Shown here in pieces: positions 57,129-64,000 of a DNA stretch of 64,000 nucleotides. Numbering within the stretch: position 1 is the first letter of the stretch; the number at the start of each line of letters is the position of its first letter. Made by a program: the position numbers and the translations under genes. Location: assembly GCA_033239525.1 (NCBI GenBank), contig BSYO01000011.1:11127973-11191972 (forward strand). Reading direction: 5' to 3'. This DNA is from Nepenthes gracilis (taxonomy: Eukaryota; Streptophyta; Magnoliopsida; Caryophyllales; Nepenthaceae). The notes below the pieces were generated by a model that had not been told where the DNA came from, ran no database searches, and worked only from the letters and a program-made list of their open reading frames with translations.

Positions 57129-58990
57129 TTACTGGAAGTAGCGCTTGAGGTCAATCGCGTTCCACGTCCTTAGAATCAACTTGTCATTCTGCTCCGGAGT
57201 TTATACGCGCAATTCCGCAAGAATGGGGAGACTATAAAAGGGCCTTCCAAATTCGGAGAAAGTTTATTCCGATTGGTGATCTTTCTTGTAGTCACGATAC
57301 TTTGCAAGACCATGTTCCCAATTTCAAATTGCCACGTTTTTACCTTCTTGTTGTAATAGCATGCAACTCGTTGTTGGTAGGCCGCTGTCCGTAGCCTAAT
57401 AGCTTGCGGGCTTCCTCTAACACGTCTAAGTGTTCTCGGATTTTCTATGAGTTACCTTGTGGGTTGAAGGACTAAACCCTAAGACTTGGAAGCCCAATTT
57501 CAACCAGAATTATTGCTTCAGTCCCATAGTAGAGACTAAGGGCGTCTTGTGAGTTGGTTCCTTTGGAGTCATTCGGTAAAACCATAGGACGGAGGGCAGT
57601 TTGTCAACCCAGGAGCCCACTGCGTCCTCTATCTTGGTCTTCAAACCGTGGAGTAGCATGCGATTTGTGACCTCACCTGTCCATTGGCTTGTGGATACGC
57701 TACCAAAGTGTGGACTACTCTGATACCTAGATTGGTGCAATACTTGATAAAGCATTTTCCAAAGAATTAGGTTCCGTTGTCAGTCATTATGACCTCGGGA
57801 ATGCCAAATCTGTCGACTATACTCTAGTGGACAAATTCTAAAGCGTTGTGCTCGGTGATCTTGGTTAGCAGTGCAACTTTCACCCACTTGGTGAAGTAGT
57901 CGATTCCCCACAATGATGAATTTTCTTTGCCCAGTAGCAATGAAAAGTTGGTCGAGAATATCAAGCCCCTATTATACGAAAGGCCAAGGTGCTTAAAGAG
58001 TCCTCAACTCAGTGGGTGGCTGATGGTGAAGATTACCGTGGAGTTGGCAATTTTCACACTTTTTCACGAAGTCGAGGGCGTCTTTCTTCACCGTTGGCCA
58101 GTAGCTTCCCTAGCGCGTGATTTTGAATACTAGGTTTTTGCTGTCGATATTTGATCCATAGATCCCAATGTGGACTTCGCTCAAGGCGTAGTCTGCCTCC
58201 TCAGGAGTTAAGCACCGGAGGTATGAGTCAAGTAACCACGGCGATATAACCGTCCCTCGACTATGGTGTATCAACCGGCCGTCTTCTTGATCTGCTTGGC
58301 TTCGTCCGTGTTATCTGGCAGTACTCCGTCCATCAGGTATCTCTGGTAAGGTGTCATCCAACTCTCCCCGTTGGAGACTTGCATCGCTTCCTGTTCCTCA
58401 GTGATAGGAGTGCTTAGGACTTCTCATATGTCCCTCAAGTATTGTTCTGGGTTTTTAGCCGCCGTGACCCTAGCAAGTTGGTTGGTATCCTAGTTCTCAG
58501 TTCGGGGAATGTGGATCAGGGTCACCTTGTCAAACCTCGGGCTGGCTTCCTTCACCTTAGCCAAGTGAGGGTTGCATGGATCGAAACTCCTGCTAACCTG
58601 GTTGATGACCAGCTCAGAGTCACTGTAGACGGTTAGTCATTTGGTTGAGCACTCTTTAGCTAGTCTTAACCCAACCAATAGAGTTTTGTATTCGGTAACA
58701 TTATTGGTGGACAAGAAGTAAAGTCTAAGGGAGTATTTTACCTCAAACCCATCAGGGGTCCTCAGGACTAGTTCGACTCCGCTGCCTGAGTCCATAGATG
58801 ACCCGTCTACGTTAAGGACCCACTCCGGCTCTTCCTGGTGCCATTCTGCGTCCTCAGCGAGTTGTTCATCTGCAATTGGTATCGTGGTCTCAACAATGAA
58901 GTCAGCCAGAGCCTACACTTTGATAGCTGGTTTGGGCCGAAATTTAATGTCAAACTCTCCTAATTTGATAGCCTATTTTGCTAGCCATCC
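57129..58990 (-). pseudogene. Element L second RNase H and integrase
   Basis: On the minus strand, the archaeal-type RNase H (about 58590-58810) reads DGFEVKYSLRL, NNVTEYKTLL and TVYSDSELVINQV. The catalytic Asp lost in K is kept, but the Glu of AEYEAL is Lys. Integrase follows: YRRGYLTH, CENCQLHGN (about 58070), FIIVGN, WTGEVTNRML and IEDAVGSWVDKLPSVLWFYR (57600). It ends WNAIDLKRYFQ with TAA at 57129-57131. There are more stops and frame changes than in K. Confidence 0.75.
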
Positions 58991-60708
58991 AAAAACGTCG
59001 GGTTTCTGGAGTATACTCTTTAGCGGCTGGTCGGTCAAAACAACTATACGATAAGCCTGGAAGTAAGGCCTCAATTTTTGGGCAGAGAAGACAAGTGCCA
59101 AGGCTAGCTTCTCTACGCGTGGGTAGTGCATCTCTGTATCAGTAAACATCTTGCTCACATAGTAGACCGACCACTGAGAGTCGGAGTCTTGGCGTATGAG
59201 GACAGAGTTGAGAGCTACCTCCGACACTGCCAGGTAGAGGTATAGCTCCTCTCAATCCTTAGGTGACATGAACAACAGCAGACTGGTCAGGTATTTCTTC
59301 AATTCCTTGAAGGCTGCATGGCATTCTGCAGTCCACTGGAATCCATTTACTTTTGTCCCTATATGAGCCTTGAAGAAAGGTTGGTACTTGTCCCCTGACT
59401 TGGCCAAGAAGCGGGACAAGACTGCCAGTCGTCCGATTAGCCTGTGGACATCTTTGACACTCCGCGGTGGAGCCATGTTTGTGAGGACCTTGATCTTCTC
59501 CGGGTTTGCCTCGATCCCTCGTTAAGAGACAATGAAACCCAAGAACTTTCATGATGATACTCTGAAGATACACTTAGAAGGATTCAGAAGCCTCATCTGA
59601 TGTGCATGGAGCACCTCGAAGGAGTCAGCCAGATCACGAATATGGTTATTGGTGGTCTTGCTCTTGACAAGCATGTCATTGACATACATCTTCATATTAT
59701 GGCTGATCTACTTTTCGAACATCTTGTTCACGAACAATTGGTAAGTGGCACCCGCGTTCTTTAGACTGAATAGCATGACCTTATAGCAATAGGTGCCTTA
59801 GTTTGTCATGAATGAGGTGTGCTCGTTATCTTCTGAGTTCATCTGGATTTGGTTGTAACCCGAGTACACGTCCATGAAGCTCAACAGCTCGTGTCCGAAT
59901 GTTGAGTTCACCAATAGGTTGATCTTGGATAAAGAGAAGCTATATTTTGGGCAGGCTTTGTTAACATTGGTGAAGTCGACGTACATTCGATATTTTCTGT
60001 TACTTTTCTTTACCAGGATGATGTTGGAGAGCTAATCCAGGGTCTGACTTCTTCTGATGAAGCCGGCGTCTAACAACTTCTTTACCTCATCTCGGATGGC
60101 GATTAGCTTTTCCATGGAGTGGTTCCTCCACTCCTGCCTGATGGGTTTGCAGTTAGGATTGTGGCCCAACTTATCGACCATCACTCTGGCCGAAATCCCA
60201 GGCAAGTCAGCTGGAGTCCACGCGAAGACATTAGTGTTCTTTTGTAAGAACATGATCAACTCATCGCACAGTGTCCTGGTGAGTGAGCTCCCGATCTGTA
60301 CGCTCCTCTTTGGGTCCTCCAGATTTAGTGGGATTAGATCGGTAGCCTCACCAGACTGCTGTTGTTGAAGAGTTACTTCGTCTCGATGGTGAAGTTCTCC
60401 TACTTGTCTTAGTGTTGCCCTCGGTGTAATTTGGGACATGTAATATGTCCGTTCAGTGATTTGATCACCCAACACTTCGCCTATATCGTAGGCTGTTGGG
60501 AACTTTATTTTGATGTGCGGTATTGAAGTGACGGCACCAAACACCGTTAGGCACGGGAGGTCTAGTACTGCGTTGTACACTGAAGGCAAATCGATGAGCA
60601 AGAAAGTAAGTGTACGACTCACCATTCTTGGGTACGTACCCAGGGTGACCTCCAACTGGATCGTTAATTGGACGGCCACTGGTTCATTGTCAAGCCTTAA
60701 ACCAAACG
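58973..60708 (-). pseudogene. Element L protease remnant, reverse transcriptase and first RNase H
   Basis: Begins with the last part of the protease (FGLRLDNEPVAVQLTIQLEV, VYNAVLDLPCL); the active-site part that K has at 42319 is absent because L starts at the rearrangement junction. RT follows: SLTRTLCDELIMFLQKN, LPGISARVMVDKLGHNPN, FTNVNKACPKYSFSLS and LLSFMDVYSGYNQIQM. The catalytic box is YVNDMLV, with Asn (59678-59680) for the first Asp. RNase H follows to 58973 with LNSVLIRQDSDSQWSVYYVS. A stop lies before GTYCYK, as in K. Confidence 0.8.
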
Positions 60709-60715
60709 GAAGACT
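60708..60715. other. Right breakpoint of the proposed inversion
   Basis: On the minus strand K gag ends QNWVATAV (GTC at 60714-60712). It runs through TTC into L protease (CCG TTT GGT) in another frame and with about 70 protease codons missing relative to K. The next K codons (GCT AAT ATG) are found at 42111 on the plus strand. Confidence 0.6.
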
Positions 60716-62211
60716 GCTGTTGCAACCCAATTTTGGGGAGGAGACTACTCCTACCCCTCTCCGCTAGCCGCTCCGGAGCCCTTGACAAACTTGGTGATGT
60801 GTCCTTTGCAAATCAGCTCCTCGATCTCCCTCTACAGCGTCTTATAGTCCTCAGTTGAATGCCCAACAGAGTGGTGGAAATTGCAGTACTTCGACTGGTT
60901 TCCAGAGTCCTTCTTTAGTGGTTTTAGCCACTTCAAGAACTTCTCTTCGCGGATTTGCATGAGGACGTTCAAGCGCGTGTCCGTCAGAGGCGTGAAGCTA
61001 GTGGGCCCATAGTCTCTGCGTTCCGATGGCCCAGTCCTGTGTTGCTTCCGGCGGGAGTGATCACTGCCGCCGTACTTCATTTTTCCCTCTCCAGGGAATG
61101 ATCAAGGCTGATCTTCCCGCTCTGGGCGTTTCTCCTCATTGGCCTCCTCTGCAGCAGTATAGGCCCAGGTGATGGACTCCGCTTCCCGGAAGGTTTGGGA
61201 ATTTTTGCGGAGTAGGTGCATGAAAAAGTCCCCGTAGGTCAGTGCGGAGATGAAACTGCCCAGTTTCATCTAGTCCGTGATCCGGAGAATCCGTCTGGCC
61301 TCTGCCACAAAGCGGTCCAGGATGCGACGTGGGTTCTCTCCCGGCTTCTGCTTGATGTGGGAGAGGTGCCACGGTTGCTTCTCTTCCCGTCGGCTCGAGA
61401 CGTACTAAGCTAGGAAGAGATCTGTGAGCTCCCAGAAGCTGCCGATGGTGCCTAAAGGGAGGTGATGGAACCAGATTCGGGCATCTCTCTTCAGTGTGAG
61501 CGGGAAGCAGCAGCATATCGTTGAGCCTTCCAATCCTTGTAGACTCAGATGAGTGCGGAAGTGATCTAGATAGTCAACCGGATCACTACTCCTATCGTAT
61601 GAGTCAAGGGAAGGCATCTTGAACTTGGTGCGCAGTGGACGGTTCAGGATCTCCGCTGTGAAAGGAGATCGGTCCAAGTCGATAGCGTGCTCCTCATCCT
61701 GGAACACGCGGTTCCAAATTTTATCCACTCGCGGGTCTGCATGAGTGGCATTTACAGATCTCTTGGAGTTGAGGTAAGCCCTCAACTCTATCTTGTCCCT
61801 GGAGGGTCCAGTAGCTAGTTGGCTACTGCCTCCAGTAGATCTAGCAATCCTGGAGGCTTGCTCCTAGACTGCGTTCCCGTCTTCTACCCGAGAGTATCGG
61901 GAATTTCTTATCTCCGGACTTTCTCGCGAAGTTGTACTCCCGGAGCGTTCTTCAGGCCTGTTCTGGCCAGGAACCCGTGAGGAGGCTGGGACCAAATTGT
62001 TCTTGGATCTCTCGTGCCTGTTGACTAGCCTCCTTTTCCTTTGGCCACCCTTTTTGGTGGCCGGCGCAGGAACGGCTGCCGGAGGAGCCACTTGCTGTCG
62101 CTGCTCGTGTTGAGTACATAGTATTTGGAGCAGCCGATTGTTGGCCTGCATCTGCTCCATCAGCTGTTGGAAGTAGGGCACTAGCACTCCGCCGATAGTC
62201 TCGTTGACCAT
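60712..62211 (-). pseudogene. Element K gag polyprotein
   Basis: Capsid and nucleocapsid of the Tat element. The start MVNETIGGVLVPYFQQLMEQ (62211) is 150 bases after the primer site, in the position of H gag. A Gln-rich coil (LLQILCTQHEQRQQ) and a basic linker follow. Then capsid FKMPSLDSYDRSSDPVDYLD to RIWFHHLPLGTIGSFWEL (61405-61785); frame changes near 61400; then a zinc-knuckle-like SKYCNFHHSVGHSTEDYKTL near 60835-60890, in which the last Cys is Tyr. It ends PPQNWVATAV at 60712. The K pol that should follow is at 42108 on the other strand. Confidence 0.8.
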
Positions 62212-62361
62212 GGTACCAGCAACGTGGTCCTAGTCGGGATAAGTAATGTCTCTAGCGGGATCGCTAGCTTGAGTTCTCGTGTTCACCATTGCGAATGAAG
62301 CAGAATCAGACGGTAAAAAAAGAGAGCGTTGTGCAGAGCAGTGGTTGGCTTTTGTAAGCAC

Positions 62362-62380
62362 TTCCCACAGATGGCGCCAA
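62362..62380 (-). promoter_or_regulatory. Primer binding site of element K
   Basis: On the minus strand TTGGCGCCATCTGTGGGAA follows the LTR directly. Same type as the H site at 1585. It shows that the LTR to its right is a 5' LTR. Confidence 0.85.
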
Positions 62381-63558
62381 TGATGCGTACCTGGATCCGA
62401 CTTCGAACAGATTCGAATTCGTCTAGATTATTTGACCCGGCACCGTTCACTAAGTTCAAATCCTGCACACCACTAAAATGAACAAGAGGTCAGCGTGTCG
62501 GCGATAGGTTATCCCATCGAAAATACTCCGATGCTCAAGTTAGTAAAGCATTCTAAGTAAGGAAGGTAAACTAGAAAGCAAAAGGGAGAGAGTAGGATGG
62601 TCGGGAGTGTTGGCCTGTCGAGAACGTGAGCTCTCACTTCCTGCTCACAAAGAGCGTAAGGAAGCGACGTCCCGAAAGCATGGAAGCTTTAAGGAATGAT
62701 TCTCGGAAGGCCGAAAAGGTCGCCTGGAACCCGGAGGCCTTTGGTGGGATTGGAGGATGAACACTTGTGTAGAGAGAAAGAGAATATGAGCCTCTATTCG
62801 AGCTCTGTAAGCGTTCGCGTGGGAGACTGCAAGGAGTCTTTCACGAAACTGGTTCTTAGTGTTCTCAGGAAGAGAAGTTAGAGAGTGAGCCCTTGTTTCT
62901 GAGTAAGCTTTTGTGTCTATTCGTGAGCTTGTTCCTCTGAGAATGCCTGTGCATATGTGAGCTTGTATGAGTGTATAAGGGCCAGTAAAAGTGTGTCCGT
63001 TCCATAACGAAGACCTTAAGCTTTTATGGACAGCAAAAGAGCCTCCTTCTCTAGGCAAGGTAGCGTGGTCCTCCTGGACTGGCAATGGCAGCCTTCTCAG
63101 AGTTGGTGGGCTTAACAGTCGTGATTTGACGGATCCTCTTTCTGCTGCACAGTGCAACAGATCTTTAGATTATCTCATACTTTTGTGACTGTTTTGTTGG
63201 TGCTAAGATCATTGCTGCCCTTTTTGGAGAAGATCAGCTTTTAGGAAAGGCATGTGATCATGAAAGGACCGTTGCTTTTCGTGCACGTGTTCGCCTGCTA
63301 GTTGGGCCTGGGCTGTAGTAGGCTTGAAGCCTTTTTGGGTCTGTTGCTACAGTACATCTGATCAACGCTCGAGTTAACCGTCTATACACGAGTTAGCCGC
63401 CTGCTGAAGTCTTGACGGTCAACGTTGGCGTTGACCGTTTTGGGCCTTTTAGGATTTGGGCTTGCGCCTCCTATTGGGCAGCTTTTGAGTTAACCGTTCA
63501 TAGGCCGTCTTGGGCCTCCGTTGACCTTGGGCCAGCCCATACTCCAGTGTACCCATCA
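62381..63558 (-). repeat. Element K 5' LTR (1178 bp)
   Basis: On the minus strand it starts TGATGGGTACACTGG and ends GGTACGCATCA. It is the close partner of 49283-50467 in opposite orientation and is bordered by gag and a primer site. Minus- and plus-strand open frames inside it (for example 62645-63157) appear in both K LTRs but look like chance frames. Confidence 0.9.
63415..63438. promoter_or_regulatory. Perfect W-box palindrome in K 5' LTR
   Basis: Ten-base arms ACGGTCAACG and CGTTGACCGT separated by TTGG. Each arm contains GGTCAAC/GTTGACC. It lies about 120 bases from the LTR start, in the upstream (U3) part. Confidence 0.65.
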
Positions 63559-63563
63559 GTAAT
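63559..63563. repeat. Target-site duplication at K 5' LTR
   Basis: GTAAT, the reverse complement of ATTAC at 50468-50472. Confidence 0.75.
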
Positions 63564-64000
63564 AAAGAAAAATCTTAAGAACCAAATAATTTTCATATAA
63601 AACTCTATGGTCTTCTTTAATCAATAAAGATATACCTTCTAGAAAGAGTCAACTTAAAACTTGGGGGTATAGATACACTAAATACTAGCCAATTTACTTC
63701 TAACCCAGAGCCCTTACAAAAGATTTTCTCTACATTTACTTTTAGTAACAAAATCGAACACCTTTTTATCTTTTGTAAACTAAGCTTCATGAATAGCGAA
63801 TCCCCAAGAACAACTGTAAATCTAATGTTAACACTACCGACTAAATTTTGAAAGCTTATAACTGAAATAAGTGTCTAAGGAAGTTTTTAGGATTTTATGA
63901 ATAATAAAACAATGCAAGTAAATCTCACAAAGATATGAACTTTTCTTCTTAAAGGATCACATCTCTCACACGAGGCATTTGCTATCAAACTCCCACACAT
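63564..64000. other. AT-rich right flank
   Basis: No gene or repeat recognised. It would be the original left neighbour (in element sense) of the K insertion, continuous with the sequence now at 50473 if the inversion model is right. Confidence 0.4.

Noticed and set aside
61136..61516. 126-codon proline/arginine-rich minus-strand frame
   Set aside because: It overlaps the K capsid in another frame; the capsid frame has the recognisable family motifs.
62645..63157. 170-codon minus-strand frame in the K 5' LTR, with a similar frame in part of the 3' LTR (49790-50044)
   Set aside because: Considered as an LTR-encoded protein, but the 3' LTR copy is interrupted and the reading has low-complexity His/Ser/Thr content. 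Shared openness is explained by LTR homology, though a family-wide check would be decisive.
52608..63558. A single intact minus-strand element bounded by the LTRs at 52608-53600 and 62381-63558
   Set aside because: The two LTRs are far more different from each other than 62381-63558 is from 49283-50467, the outer flanks (TATCT and GTAAT) do not match, and the protease core is missing exactly at the gag-pol join.

Overview
This window looks like repeat-rich nuclear DNA of a flowering plant with a large genome. Almost all of it is decayed LTR retrotransposon. I see two Ty3/gypsy lineages: AT-rich chromovirus (Tekay/Del-like) elements with a tRNA-iMet-type primer site, and GC-richer Tat-lineage elements with a TGGCGCC primer site, an extra RNase H and an antisense gene. 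No intact host gene, rRNA, tRNA or CRISPR array was recognised. Every coding region seen is broken by stops and frameshifts. Letters H, F, E, D, G, I, J, C, K and L below are my own labels.

Layout: 542-3600, element H (Tat-like 5' LTR, primer site, gag, start of protease, then lost). 4471-27610, element F, a minus-strand chromovirus flanked by the 5-bp duplication TATAT. Its right LTR was later hit by solo LTR E (12682-23354), which was itself hit by element D (14275-22154), and independently by solo LTR G (25185-27478, perfect duplication TCGGT). 27616-30167, a low-repeat island. 30173-32829, solo LTR I on the minus strand (perfect duplication TACAA). 32968-35120, two head-to-tail LTRs J1 and J2. 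35121-42091, chromovirus C, with a truncated 3' LTR.

From 42092 to 63563 lie parts of two Tat elements, K and L. K protease-RT-RNase H-integrase, antisense gene and 3' LTR are on the plus strand at 42108-50467. K gag, primer site and 5' LTR are on the minus strand at 60712-63558. The outer flanks of the two K LTRs carry the same 5-bp duplication (ATTAC), and the K reading frame breaks at the same gag-protease point on both sides. The simplest reading is an 18.6-kb inversion (about 42108-60711) that split one element. L (52608-60708, minus) is an older relative without a 5' end that lies inside the inverted block.

The most interesting content is the shared downstream module of K and L. Sense pol and an antisense, intron-containing gene converge on a 6 x 40-bp tandem array. 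A second tandem array (6 x 46 bp in K, 5 x 57 bp in L), packed with TTGAC (W-box-type) cores, sits about 300 bp upstream of the antisense start codon. An antisense gene between pol and the 3' LTR is known for some Tat elements. The intron at a homologous position and the two arrays in fixed places are what I would examine first.
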